Assembly: GCA_026985705.1 (NCBI GenBank)
Contig: JALSPY010000074.1
Coordinates: 1 to 14,621, forward strand
Length of the DNA: 14,621 bases
Source: Hydrogenothermaceae bacterium
GTDB taxonomy: Bacteria; Aquificota; Aquificia; Aquificales; Hydrogenothermaceae
Direction of reading: 5' to 3'
This document shows, piece by piece, positions 6,343 to 13,575 of this stretch (positions within the stretch are counted from its first letter, which is position 1; each line of letters begins with the position of its first letter). The notes under the pieces are model-generated. The model ran no database searches, was not told the origin of the DNA, and worked only from the letters and a program-made list of their open reading frames with translations. Position numbers and translations under genes: made by a program.

Positions 6343-6714
6343 ATGATAGTAAAAACAAAATTAAGAAAAGGTGATACTGTAATAGTGTTAGCTGGAAAAG
6401 AAAAAGGTAAAGTAGGAAAAATAAAAAAGATTTTAAGGGATAGTAATCCAAATAAAATTAGAGTAATTGTTGAAGGTATTAATATAGGTAAAAAACATGT
6501 GAAAGGAATTGAAGGGGTTAGAGAGGGTGGTATTTTTGAGATAGAAAGACCTATCCATATATCAAATGTTGCTCTCTACGATGAAAAAAATAAACAGAAG
6601 ATAAAAATTGGAATTAGATACAGAGAAGAAGGAGATAAAGTAATAAAAGAAAGATTTAATAAAAAGACTGGTGAAACTATAGATATTATCTGGGAAAAAC
6701 CAAAAAAGAAGTAA
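6343..6714 (+). CDS. rplX: 50S ribosomal protein L24
   Basis: This 123-residue protein is a little longer than the usual 100-115. It has the KOW motif RKGDTVIVLAGKEKGKVGKI at 8-27, then NIGKKHVKG at 51-59 and RPIHISNVALYD at 73-84. L24 is one of the two initiator proteins of 50S assembly and binds the 5' end of 23S rRNA. The ATG follows the rplN stop with no gap. Its ribosome binding site GGAGGTGAT (6330-6338) is an excellent 16S match that lies inside the last codons of rplN, which suggests tight co-expression. The C-terminal tail is very lysine-rich. Confidence 0.96.
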   Translation: MIVKTKLRKGDTVIVLAGKEKGKVGKIKKILRDSNPNKIRVIVEGINIGKKHVKGIEGVREGGIFEIERPIHISNVALYDEKNKQKIKIGIRYREEGDKVIKERFNKKTGETIDIIWEKPKKK

Positions 6715-6725
6715 AGGGGTAAAAG

Positions 6726-7292
6726 ATGGCAGAAGCGACAACTAAATATATACCAAGATTAAGAAAAAAGTATGAAGAGGAAGTAGCTCCCAAACTAATG
6801 GAAAGATTTCAATACAAATCTCCTATGCAAATTCCGAGAATAAAGAAAATTGTTGTAAATATGGGAGTAGGTGAGGCTGTTCAAGATATAAAGCAGATTG
6901 ATAAGGCATTAGAAGATTTAATGGCTATCACTGGTCAAAGACCTGAAATTAGAAGAGCAAAAAAATCGGAAGCTGGATTTAAGCTTAGAAGGGGTTTACC
7001 TATAGGTGTGAGAGTAACATTAAGAAAAGAAAGGATGTGGGATTTTTTAGATAAATTAATTTCTGTTGCATTACCTAGAATTAGGGACTTTAAAGGTTTA
7101 AATCCACGCTCATTTGATGGTAGAGGAAACTATGCTTTTGGTATATCAGAGCAGATTATCTTTCCAGAGATTGATTACGATAAAGTTGATAGGATTAGAG
7201 GTATGGATATAATCATAGAAACTTCTGCTGAAAGTGATGAGGAAGCTAAGTGGTTATTAGCATTACTTGGATTACCTATAAGAGGCACATAA
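6726..7292 (+). CDS. rplE: 50S ribosomal protein L5
   Basis: This 188-residue protein has the L5 signature at about 37-51 (IPRIKKIVVNMGVGEA), ITGQRPEIRRAKKS at about 69-82, LRRGLPIGVRVTLR at about 87-100, and the block NPRSFDGRGNYAFGISEQ. L5 binds 5S rRNA with L18 and forms the B1b bridge to S13 in the central protuberance. The first ten residues (MAEATTKYIP) are a short extension. The ATG has a modest AAGGGG ribosome binding site six bases upstream. The next gene, rpsN, follows after 16 bases with a better site. Confidence 0.97.
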   Translation: MAEATTKYIPRLRKKYEEEVAPKLMERFQYKSPMQIPRIKKIVVNMGVGEAVQDIKQIDKALEDLMAITGQRPEIRRAKKSEAGFKLRRGLPIGVRVTLRKERMWDFLDKLISVALPRIRDFKGLNPRSFDGRGNYAFGISEQIIFPEIDYDKVDRIRGMDIIIETSAESDEEAKWLLALLGLPIRGT

Positions 7293-7308
7293 CAGGAGGA
7301 AATTAAAA

Positions 7309-7494
7309 ATGGCAAGAAAAGCATTATACGTTAAAGCATTTAGAGAACCAAAATTTAAAACTAGGAAACATGCGAGATGTCCTATTTGTGGAAGACCTAG
7401 AGGTTTTATAAGACAGTTTAACATGTGTAGAATATGCTTTAGAGAAAGGGCTTTAAGAGGTGAAATACCTGGTGTAAAAAAAGCAAGTTGGTAA
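7309..7494 (+). CDS. rpsN: 30S ribosomal protein S14, zinc-binding type
   Basis: This 61-residue protein is the short zinc form of S14 (also called type Z). The two zinc pairs are Cys24/Cys27 (CPIC) and Cys40/Cys43 (CRIC), with GRPRGFIRQF between them and the usual ending GEIPGVKKASW. S14 joins the 30S head late in assembly. Bacteria short of zinc often keep a second, cysteine-free copy about 90-100 residues long elsewhere; none is visible here and no Zur-like site was seen. CAGGAGG precedes the ATG. Confidence 0.97.
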   Translation: MARKALYVKAFREPKFKTRKHARCPICGRPRGFIRQFNMCRICFRERALRGEIPGVKKASW

Positions 7495-7506
7495 GGAGGA
7501 TAAAAA

Positions 7507-7917
7507 ATGATAGTTGACCCTATAGCTGATATGCTAGCTAGAATAAAAAATGCTCAGTTATCTAGAAAGGATGAAGTTTATATACCACATTCTAAAATAA
7601 AAGAAAAAATAGCTGAAATATTAAAAAGAGAAGGATATATAGAAGATTATGTTGTTTCTGAAAAGAATAAAAAGGGAAATCAAGGAACTTTAATCATCAA
7701 ATTAAAATATCTAGATGATAGAAATAGAAAACCTGCGATAATGGGATTAAGAAGAGTTTCTAAACCGGGAAGAAGAATTTATGTTGGAGTAAATGAGATA
7801 CCTTATGTTAGAAAAGGTTTAGGAACGGCAATACTTTCAACTAATAAAGGGATTTTAACCGATGCTGAAGCTAGAAAAGAGAGAGTTGGTGGAGAAATTC
7901 TCTGTTATGTTTGGTAA
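7507..7917 (+). CDS. rpsH: 30S ribosomal protein S8
   Basis: This 136-residue protein starts MIVDPIADMLARIKNA, the conserved S8 beginning. It ends with STNKGILTDAEARKERVGGE and LCYVW, the signature region for 16S helix 21 binding. In E. coli S8 also represses the spc operon by binding the rplE region of the mRNA; I could not identify a convincing copy of that target here by eye. TAAGGAGGAT precedes the ATG, and the 12-base gap after rpsN keeps it in the same unit. Confidence 0.97.
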   Translation: MIVDPIADMLARIKNAQLSRKDEVYIPHSKIKEKIAEILKREGYIEDYVVSEKNKKGNQGTLIIKLKYLDDRNRKPAIMGLRRVSKPGRRIYVGVNEIPYVRKGLGTAILSTNKGILTDAEARKERVGGEILCYVW

Positions 7918-7944
7918 ATAAAACTAAATGGAGGAAAACAATAA

Positions 7945-8490
7945 ATGTCTAGAATAGGTAGAACTCCTATAAATATACCGAATGGGGTAGAAGTTAAAAT
8001 AGAAGATGGTAATGTTATAACTGTTAAAGGTCCTAAGGGACAGTTAACAAAAAAATTTCATCCCGAATTAGATATAAAAGTAGAAGGTAATCAAATAAAA
8101 ATAGAGAGACCAAATGACACATCTTTTATGAGAGCTATTCATGGAACTACAAGAGCATTAATAAATAATATGGTTAAAGGTGTAAGTGAAGGTTTTACGG
8201 TTGAGTTAGAGATATACGGTATAGGTTATAGAGCTAATATGAAAGGAAAAGCTTTAGAGCTACAGTTAGGTTATTCTCATCCAATAGTTTATGAGCCTCC
8301 TGAGGATATACAAATTTCTGTAGAAGGTCAAACTTTAATAAAAGTTTCTGGTATTGATAAAGAAAAAGTTGGACAGGTTGCTGCAACAATAAGAGACTTT
8401 AGAAGACCAGACCCATATAAAGGTAAAGGTGTAAGATATAAAGGAGAACAGCTTAAACTTAAACCGGGTAAGTCTGTAGGTAAAAAGTAA
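7945..8490 (+). CDS. rplF: 50S ribosomal protein L6
   Basis: This 181-residue protein has the two-domain L6 form. It starts MSRIGRTPINIPNGV, has VKGPKGQLTKKF at about 27-38, LQLGYSHPI at 106-114 and the L6 signature PDPYKGKGVRY at 155-165. L6 lies near the sarcin-ricin loop and the factor-binding site, and is stabilised late in 50S assembly. TGGAGG at 7930-7935 serves the ATG with a spacing of nine bases. The C-terminal tail is lysine-rich. Confidence 0.97.
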   Translation: MSRIGRTPINIPNGVEVKIEDGNVITVKGPKGQLTKKFHPELDIKVEGNQIKIERPNDTSFMRAIHGTTRALINNMVKGVSEGFTVELEIYGIGYRANMKGKALELQLGYSHPIVYEPPEDIQISVEGQTLIKVSGIDKEKVGQVAATIRDFRRPDPYKGKGVRYKGEQLKLKPGKSVGKK

Positions 8491-8516
8491 TAACTGCTAA
8501 CTAAACGGAGGTAAAA

Positions 8517-8888
8517 ATGGCAAAAAAAACTAGAAGGGAAAAGAGATTAATTAGACATAAAAGAATTAGAAAAAAGGTTTTCGGAACTGCTGAAAGACCA
8601 AGATTAGCATTCTACAAAAGCTTAAATAATTTGTATGCCCAAATAATAGATGATGATAAAGGACATACATTGGTCAGTGCATCAACAATATCTAAAGACT
8701 TTGTAGAAAAATATGGATTTAGAGGTGGTAAAAATATAGAGATAGCTAAAAAACTTGGTGAATTGATTGCTGAAAAGGCGTTGGCTCAAGGAATAACAAA
8801 TGTTGTTTTTGATAGAGGTGGTTTTAAATACCACGGTAAAGTAAAAGCTTTTGCTGATGCGGCAAGAGAAAAAGGACTTAAATTCTAG
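8517..8888 (+). CDS. rplR: 50S ribosomal protein L18
   Basis: This 123-residue protein has a strongly basic N-terminus (MAKKTRREKRLIRHKRIRKK) that binds 5S rRNA, RPRLAFYKSLNNLYAQIIDD at 27-46 and the C-terminal block DRGGFKYHGKVKAFADAARE at 100-119. Together with L5 it brings 5S rRNA into the central protuberance. GGAGGT sits six bases before the ATG. Length and content are as expected. Confidence 0.96.
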   Translation: MAKKTRREKRLIRHKRIRKKVFGTAERPRLAFYKSLNNLYAQIIDDDKGHTLVSASTISKDFVEKYGFRGGKNIEIAKKLGELIAEKALAQGITNVVFDRGGFKYHGKVKAFADAAREKGLKF

Positions 8889-8900
8889 GAGAGGTAAAGT

Positions 8901-9485
8901 ATGGGTGTAAAAAATATTGAAAGAATGATAGAAGAAAGATTAAAAGAAAAACCTATAAATATTGATGAATTAGAGTTGGAAGAAAAAGTAGTTGAAATTA
9001 GAAGAACTACAAGGGTTGTGGAAGGTGGAAGAAGATTTTCATTCTCCACACTTGCTATAGTTGGAGATAAAAAAGGTCATGTTGGTTTTGGACATGGAAA
9101 AGCTAATGAAGTTCCACAATCTATAGCTAAAGCTATCGCTGATGCAAAAAAACATATAATAAAAGTTCCTTTAATAGAGGGGACAATTCCTCATGATGTT
9201 ATAGGAAGATATGAAAGTGCAATAGTCTTACTAAAGCCAGCTAGACGAGGAACTGGGGTTGTTGCAGGTGGACCTGTAAGACCTGTTTTAGAGATGTTAG
9301 GTGTGTCAGATATTCTATCTAAGATTATAGGAAGAACTACAAATCCACATAATGTTGTTAGAGCTGTTTTTGATGCATTATTACAGATAAGGTCTCCTGA
9401 GGAAGTTGCTAAAGTTAGAGGTATAGATGAAGATAAGATTATCAAAAATTATAAAATATATGCGAACTCTCCAGTAGTAGAGTAA
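8901..9485 (+). CDS. rpsE: 30S ribosomal protein S5
   Basis: This 194-residue protein is longer than the usual 165-175 because of an acidic N-terminal lead of about 25-30 residues before the double-stranded RNA-binding domain. The signature GGRRFSFSTLAIVGDKKGHV lies at 42-61 and continues FGHGKANEVP. The C-terminal domain has GVVAGGPVRPVLEMLGV and RTTNPHNVVRAVFDAL. S5 lines the mRNA entry tunnel with S3 and S4 and affects accuracy. An AGGAGAGG site precedes the ATG. An internal later start is possible but no alternative has a better ribosome binding site. Confidence 0.96.
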   Translation: MGVKNIERMIEERLKEKPINIDELELEEKVVEIRRTTRVVEGGRRFSFSTLAIVGDKKGHVGFGHGKANEVPQSIAKAIADAKKHIIKVPLIEGTIPHDVIGRYESAIVLLKPARRGTGVVAGGPVRPVLEMLGVSDILSKIIGRTTNPHNVVRAVFDALLQIRSPEEVAKVRGIDEDKIIKNYKIYANSPVVE

Positions 9486-9512
9486 AAGACTGCTTCTTTA
9501 TAGGAGGAAAAA

Positions 9513-9695
9513 ATGGCTAAGATTAAAGTAAAATTGGTAAGGGGTCTTGCTGGAAAGAAAAAAGCTAAAATAAAGGCTGTTAAATCTTTAGGCTTAAGAA
9601 AAATCAATGATGAAAGAATTTTAGAAAAAAATCCTATGGTTTTAGGAAATATAAGAAAAGCTCATGACCTAATTAAATGGGAGGAAATAGACTAA
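9513..9695 (+). CDS. rpmD: 50S ribosomal protein L30
   Basis: This 60-residue protein matches the short bacterial L30: KIKVKLVRGLAGKKKAKIKAV, then a LGLRKINDERILEKNPMVLGNIRKAHDLI stretch split over 26-54 and an acidic WEEID end. L30 binds 23S rRNA near domain II and is one of the less essential ribosomal proteins. A strong TAGGAGG site at 9502-9508 lies four bases before the ATG. The stop shares a base with the rplO start (TAATG). Confidence 0.94.
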   Translation: MAKIKVKLVRGLAGKKKAKIKAVKSLGLRKINDERILEKNPMVLGNIRKAHDLIKWEEID

Positions 9696-10147
9696 TGGGG
9701 ATAAAACTACATAACTTAAAACCTTCGGAAGGAGCTACACATAGAAAAAAGAGAGTTGGTAGAGGAATAGGTTCAGGTCATGGAAAAACTTCAACTAGAG
9801 GTCATAAAGGTCAAAAGTCTAGAAGTGGATATGGTGAAATGCCTGCATTCTTTGAAGGTGGACAAACTCCTTTTATTATGAGAATTCCTAAAAGGGGATT
9901 TAAGAACCCTAATAAAAAAGAGTATGAAATTGTAAATATTAAAGTTTTGGAAGCTAAATTTGAGGCAAATGCAGAGATAACTCCTGAAGTTTTAAAGGAA
10001 AAGGGAATTATATCTTGCGATAAAGCAGTTAAAATTTTAGGTGATGGAGAGTTAACAAAACCTTTAAAAGTAAAAGCTCATAAATTTTCAAAATCAGCAG
10101 AAGAAAAAATAAAAGCAGCTGGTGGAGAAGTAGAGGTTATTTCTTAA
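9695..10147 (+). CDS. rplO: 50S ribosomal protein L15
   Basis: This 150-residue protein has the usual L15 length. It starts MGIKLHNLKPSEGATHRKKR, followed by the glycine-rich rRNA-binding tail VGRGIGSGHGKTSTRGHKGQ at 21-40, SRSGYGEMPAFFEGGQTP and PKRGF. I chose ATG 9695 and not ATG 9677 because the L15 start then matches the family, it forms a TAATG overlap with rpmD, and GGGAGG at 9679-9684 is placed as its ribosome binding site. It is the last gene of the cluster here; secY, which usually follows, is replaced by a convergent gene. Confidence 0.96.
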   Translation: MGIKLHNLKPSEGATHRKKRVGRGIGSGHGKTSTRGHKGQKSRSGYGEMPAFFEGGQTPFIMRIPKRGFKNPNKKEYEIVNIKVLEAKFEANAEITPEVLKEKGIISCDKAVKILGDGELTKPLKVKAHKFSKSAEEKIKAAGGEVEVIS

Positions 10148-10164
10148 ATAAATCTCTTGTTTTT
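10132..10164 (+). terminator. Candidate terminator overlapping the rplO stop
   Basis: AGAGGTTATTT at 10132-10142 can pair with the stretch 10146-10157 through eleven base pairs (one G-U, one bulged A) around a CTT loop. A T-rich tract follows at 10158-10164 (TGTTTTT) and continues to 10170. The position at the end of the operon fits. The stem is AT-rich and would be weak at high temperature, so this is tentative. Confidence 0.4.
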
Positions 10165-10179
10165 CTCTTTAAATTTCCT

Positions 10180-10950
10180 TCACTTTAAGATTTTATCTAT
10201 TTTCTCTCTCTTTAAGAATTCTTTTGTATAGTTATAACCTATATCTATAGCCTTTTTTAAATCTTTTATTGCAAATAATCCTATATTTATAAGCTCAGGA
10301 GGTTGTATAAAGAGATTACACAATTCTTTACTTTTCTCAGTATTAGACCTAATAGCAAGAAATAAAGACCTAACAGATAGTTTAAAAATGTTTGGCTTAT
10401 CTGAAAATATACCCATAGGGTTAACTTCAGAGCCTATTATAAAATCTGCATTTTCATTTAGTAGTGGTTTAATTGGTAGATTATCCATTAATCCACCATC
10501 TATATAAGGTTTTTCATTAATATATGTAGGCTCAAAAATAACAGGAAGACTACAGGAAGCCTTAACATAACTGATTAAATCTCCCTCTTTAATATACTCT
10601 ACAGTGCCAGTTGTATAGTTCACAACAGTTATATAAGTAGTTTTGTTTAACTGGTTTAAATCTATCTTGCCAATATATCTTTCTAAAAGAATATCAAGTT
10701 TTTCTAATGAAAAAAAACCAACTTTTGGAAATTTAGGTTTTAAATATTTCTTTATATCTGTGTTTAGTAATATCTTTTCCATCTCATTTGGAGAATAACC
10801 TGCAGAGTAAAAGACGGCTATAATTGAACCTGCACTTACACCTGAAATTATATTCGGTTTAATATTAAACTCTTCTAATGCTTTTAAAACTCCTATATGG
10901 GAAGCTCCTCTTACAGCTCCCCCTGAAAGTGCTAAACCTATATTTAGCAT
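10180..10950 (-). CDS. Patatin-like phospholipase (RssA/YchK-type)
   Basis: This 256-residue protein is a compact bacterial patatin-like serine hydrolase. The oxyanion-hole motif SGGAVRGASHIG is at 9-20, the nucleophile elbow GVSAG at 37-41 with Ser39, and the catalytic Asp in DGG at 151-153. These form the Ser-Asp dyad of the family, which acts on acyl-ester lipids. No signal peptide or membrane segment is seen, so a cytosolic or membrane-facing enzyme is likely; the true substrate is unknown. Its ATG is six bases after the stop of the aldo/keto reductase gene, with the weak site TAGGT overlapping that stop, so the two are probably co-transcribed and coupled. It converges on rplO across 32 bases. 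Confidence 0.9.
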   Translation of the reverse strand: MLNIGLALSGGAVRGASHIGVLKALEEFNIKPNIISGVSAGSIIAVFYSAGYSPNEMEKILLNTDIKKYLKPKFPKVGFFSLEKLDILLERYIGKIDLNQLNKTTYITVVNYTTGTVEYIKEGDLISYVKASCSLPVIFEPTYINEKPYIDGGLMDNLPIKPLLNENADFIIGSEVNPMGIFSDKPNIFKLSVRSLFLAIRSNTEKSKELCNLFIQPPELINIGLFAIKDLKKAIDIGYNYTKEFLKREKIDKILK

Positions 10951-10956
10951 ATTAAC

Positions 10957-11976
10957 CTATCTTGAATTTATCATATTATCAATTTCATTAAAACTTAAAC
11001 TTTCTTTATTTTCTATCTCCAAATTTTCAATTAAATGCTCTTTTTGACTCATACCAATTAAAACAGTTCCAACTCCTTTTGTACTTCTAACAAACTGTAT
11101 AGGTATTAAAGAAGGCTTATCTACCTTAAACCTCTGTAGGATAATTTCGTTAACAGCTCTTATTAATCTACCTTGCATTAAGGGAGCAGAGATATATGTA
11201 TATATTCCTAATTTTTCACTTGCCTCTAAAGTAGAAAGTTTTTTGCCATCTAAATTCTGATTTTTTAAGTTATAAGCCTCCAACATAGCAATATTATAAG
11301 GTAATTGAATAAATTTAAATCCATTATTATTCCCAGCTACACCGTAAGCAATATCTAAAATCTCCTTTAGATTTAAATACTGTTTATGATTTTCAGGAAC
11401 TCTAAAACCATTCCAAGTAGCTAAACCATAATATTTAAGTTTTCCTTTAATTCTCTTTTCTTCCAAAACTTCAAAAACCTCTTTTAATTTTTTATAAAAT
11501 GTTTCTCTATCAAACTTTAAAAGCTGGTCTTCTGGATTATGAATAAAGTAAACATCAATATAATCTGTATTTAGATTTTTTAAACTTGTTTCAAAAGCCC
11601 AATTGATATATTTAGATGTTAATATGTTTCCTGTATCAGTTATATCTTTAACATCTACAATTTTAGTCAAAACCAGCTCTCTCTTAAACCATTCAGTAGG
11701 ATTTTCAACCCCATATGGAACAGCTACATAGCCACCTTTTGTAGATAATATTACTTTTTCTCTATCTATTTCTTTTAAAACCTTTCCTATAACCTTTTCA
11801 CTTCTCATATTTCTGTAGTTTATTGCAGTATCAATTACATTTATACCTTTTTCTATTCCCTCTTTTATAGTCTGATAATAATTCTCATCTGTTTTATCAT
11901 CCGGATTTCCTAAATATGTTCCTATTCCTATCTCAGATAGCTTTAAATTTAAAAATTTTTTGTATCTCAAACTCAT
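10957..11976 (-). CDS. Aldo/keto reductase family oxidoreductase
   Basis: This 339-residue protein is an NAD(P)H-dependent (beta/alpha)8-barrel reductase. The catalytic tetrad is visible: Asp49 and Tyr54 in VIDTAINY, Lys80 in LSTKGGY, and His146 in DVYFIHNPE. The C-terminal cofactor-binding region includes GVGTVLIGMSQKEHL at about 301-315. The substrate cannot be told from sequence. The region at about 84-120 is longer than in many relatives. ATG at 11976 has only a weak AGAG site, as the region before it lacks a good ribosome binding site. It is the first gene of a unit with the patatin-like gene and has no clear promoter that I could identify by eye. Confidence 0.92.
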   Translation of the reverse strand: MSLRYKKFLNLKLSEIGIGTYLGNPDDKTDENYYQTIKEGIEKGINVIDTAINYRNMRSEKVIGKVLKEIDREKVILSTKGGYVAVPYGVENPTEWFKRELVLTKIVDVKDITDTGNILTSKYINWAFETSLKNLNTDYIDVYFIHNPEDQLLKFDRETFYKKLKEVFEVLEEKRIKGKLKYYGLATWNGFRVPENHKQYLNLKEILDIAYGVAGNNNGFKFIQLPYNIAMLEAYNLKNQNLDGKKLSTLEASEKLGIYTYISAPLMQGRLIRAVNEIILQRFKVDKPSLIPIQFVRSTKGVGTVLIGMSQKEHLIENLEIENKESLSFNEIDNMINSR

Positions 11977-12064
11977 AACTCTCTAAAATTTAGTTGAATA
12001 GATATGATTTTAAGGATATTTAATAAATTTAAACTGATTTTTCTTATAAAGGGTTAATTACCAC

Positions 12065-12094
12065 TATAAAAAATAAAAAATGCCTAAAAAGGCA
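12065..12094 (-). terminator. Intrinsic terminator after the KamA-like gene
   Basis: On the - strand TGCCT, a TTTT loop and AGGCA form a five-base-pair stem (12081-12094), followed by TTTTTTATTTTTTATA (12065-12080). It lies about 60 bases past the stop of the radical SAM gene and before the aldo/keto reductase gene, separating the two units. The stem is short, so efficiency is uncertain. Confidence 0.6.
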
Positions 12095-12112
12095 AATTGA
12101 AATTTTCAATTT
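12094..12112. repeat. 19-base perfect inverted repeat
   Basis: AAATTGAAA, a central T and TTTCAATTT form a fully symmetric 19-base sequence directly beside the terminator hairpin. It could be part of the terminator region, an operator, or a chance AT-rich palindrome. Nothing else identifies its role. Confidence 0.5.
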
Positions 12113-12153
12113 AAACAATTATATGAAAAAATGGGATTAAAAAGAAACATTTA

Positions 12154-13461
12154 TTAAACTTTTTGTGCTAATATTTCTTCTAACTCTTTTTCATAGAAAA
12201 ATTCATCTTCAAATGCAGGCTCAAGCTCGTCAATCCACATTGCTTCAGGATTGTATTTTGCAAAGAAAGGTTTTCCTACCCAATCAGGATTTCTTCCCTG
12301 TAAGAAGTCTAACACCATAACCTTTTCACCATTAATCTCGCTAACTCCTAGAACTCTAATTTTTCCGGGAGTTGCTGACATAGAAGGTCCTTTAACTGTT
12401 CTAGCTAATCCACTTACATTTTTATATGCATCTCTAAATATTTCCCAAGCTCTAACTAATGGAACTCCAAAGTAATGCTGAGCTCCTGTATCTCTAGCTA
12501 CAAACATATAGTATGGTATCATCCTCATCTCAACTTGTTTTTGCCACATTTTAGCCCAAACTTCCGAGCTATCATTTATATGTCTTAGTAATGGAGACTG
12601 TGTTCTTATTACTGCTCCAGTTTCCAAAATTTTATCCACAGCTTTTTTAACTTCCTCTGTTTCTAACTCTCTATAATGATTGAAATGTGCCATAAATGCT
12701 AAGTGGTATCCCTTATCAACAATTTTCTTAAATAGGTCTAATAACTCTTGGGCGTCATCATCTTCAGTAAATCTGTAAGGCCAGAATGCTAAAGCTTTAG
12801 AACCTATTCTTATTGTTTTTAAATGTGGTATATTTGCCTCTAAGATTGCATCTATATACTGTTTAAATATTCTAGTTTTCATTATCATAGGGTCTCCACC
12901 TGTAAACAGTAAATCTGTAATTTCAGGGTGAGCTTTTATATATTTGATTAGAATATCTATCTCCTTCATTGCAAATTTTAGCTCATCTAAACCTACAAAT
13001 TGTGGCCATCTGAAACAGAATGAACAGTAAGCATGGCAAGTTTGACCTTGTTTAGGGAAAAATAGTATAGTTTCTTTATACTTATGTTGTGCTCCCGGTA
13101 ATTTCATTCCATCTATTTCAGGGACATTATACTTCTGACCTGCAGGATGTGGATTAAGCTCCATTCTTATTCTGTTAGCTTCATCTCTTATAATTTCAGC
13201 TGGAGCATTTTCTTTTAAAAGCTTTGCAATCTTTTCATAATGATGAGGTTTTAACATTCCTTTTTGTGGAAATGTCAGTCTAAATATTGGGTCATTTAAA
13301 GGGTCTTCCCAATTAATTAGTTTGTCTATAACATAATTATTAACTTTAAATGGAAATACTTGAGCAACTACTTCTATATCAAACTTTTGCTCTTCAGAAA
13401 GATATTTTTGAACCTGTGGAATTTGTCTAAAAGTTTTTACTGTGTATGTTTTATACTTCAT
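12154..13461 (-). CDS. KamA-family radical SAM protein, substrate uncertain
   Basis: This 435-residue protein carries the radical SAM cluster motif CHAYCSFC at Cys142/Cys146/Cys149, then TGGDP at 187-191. The family-wide arrangement resembles lysine 2,3-aminomutase, including IRTQSPLLRHIND at about 285-297, PYYMFVARD at 316-324 and TPGKI at 364-368, whose Lys367 matches the PLP lysine of KamA. By an ungapped alignment from memory, two aspartates that hold lysine in the clostridial enzyme (293 and 330) correspond to Arg323 and Ser360, so lysine may not be the substrate. A radical-based amino-group migration or other PLP/SAM chemistry is inferred. No EF-P gene is nearby, so a role like EpmB is unsupported. 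GGAGG at 13471-13475 and an own promoter precede the ATG; tandem TAATAA ends it. Confidence 0.85.
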   Translation of the reverse strand: MKYKTYTVKTFRQIPQVQKYLSEEQKFDIEVVAQVFPFKVNNYVIDKLINWEDPLNDPIFRLTFPQKGMLKPHHYEKIAKLLKENAPAEIIRDEANRIRMELNPHPAGQKYNVPEIDGMKLPGAQHKYKETILFFPKQGQTCHAYCSFCFRWPQFVGLDELKFAMKEIDILIKYIKAHPEITDLLFTGGDPMIMKTRIFKQYIDAILEANIPHLKTIRIGSKALAFWPYRFTEDDDAQELLDLFKKIVDKGYHLAFMAHFNHYRELETEEVKKAVDKILETGAVIRTQSPLLRHINDSSEVWAKMWQKQVEMRMIPYYMFVARDTGAQHYFGVPLVRAWEIFRDAYKNVSGLARTVKGPSMSATPGKIRVLGVSEINGEKVMVLDFLQGRNPDWVGKPFFAKYNPEAMWIDELEPAFEDEFFYEKELEEILAQKV

Positions 13462-13507
13462 ACCTTGATACCTCCAAAATTTTTTGCCCCTCTAGTCTTT
13501 AGCTATG

Positions 13508-13536
13508 ATTATAAGAAAAAAAGATAATATAAGCAA
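13508..13536 (-). promoter_or_regulatory. Promoter of the KamA-like gene
   Basis: On the - strand TTGCTT (13531-13536) and a perfect TATAAT (13508-13513) are spaced by 17 bases. Transcription would start near 13501, about 40 bases before the ATG. The 114-base gap after ispD supports a separate transcription unit. Confidence 0.6.
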
Positions 13537-13575
13537 ATTTCTTGCCAAAGATTAATAAGAGTAAAAAAATAATTC

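Noticed and set aside
9191..9445. Reverse-strand reading frame over rpsE
   Set aside because: Shadow of S5, with no ribosome binding site and no recognisable motif.
9677..9694. Longer rplO start at ATG 9677
   Set aside because: It adds MGGNRL, which is the rpmD end read in another frame, and swallows the GGGAGG ribosome binding site used by ATG 9695.
12251..12475. Forward-strand reading frame over the KamA-like gene
   Set aside because: Antisense shadow of a well-supported gene; no ribosome binding site.
12154..13461. EpmB (EF-P lysine modification) function for the radical SAM gene
   Set aside because: No efp or epmA nearby, longer protein, and different sequence after the cluster cysteines; kept as KamA-like only.
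13537..13575. Terminator after ispD on the - strand
   Set aside because: Only a four-pair TCTT/AAGA stem precedes a T-run; too weak to call.
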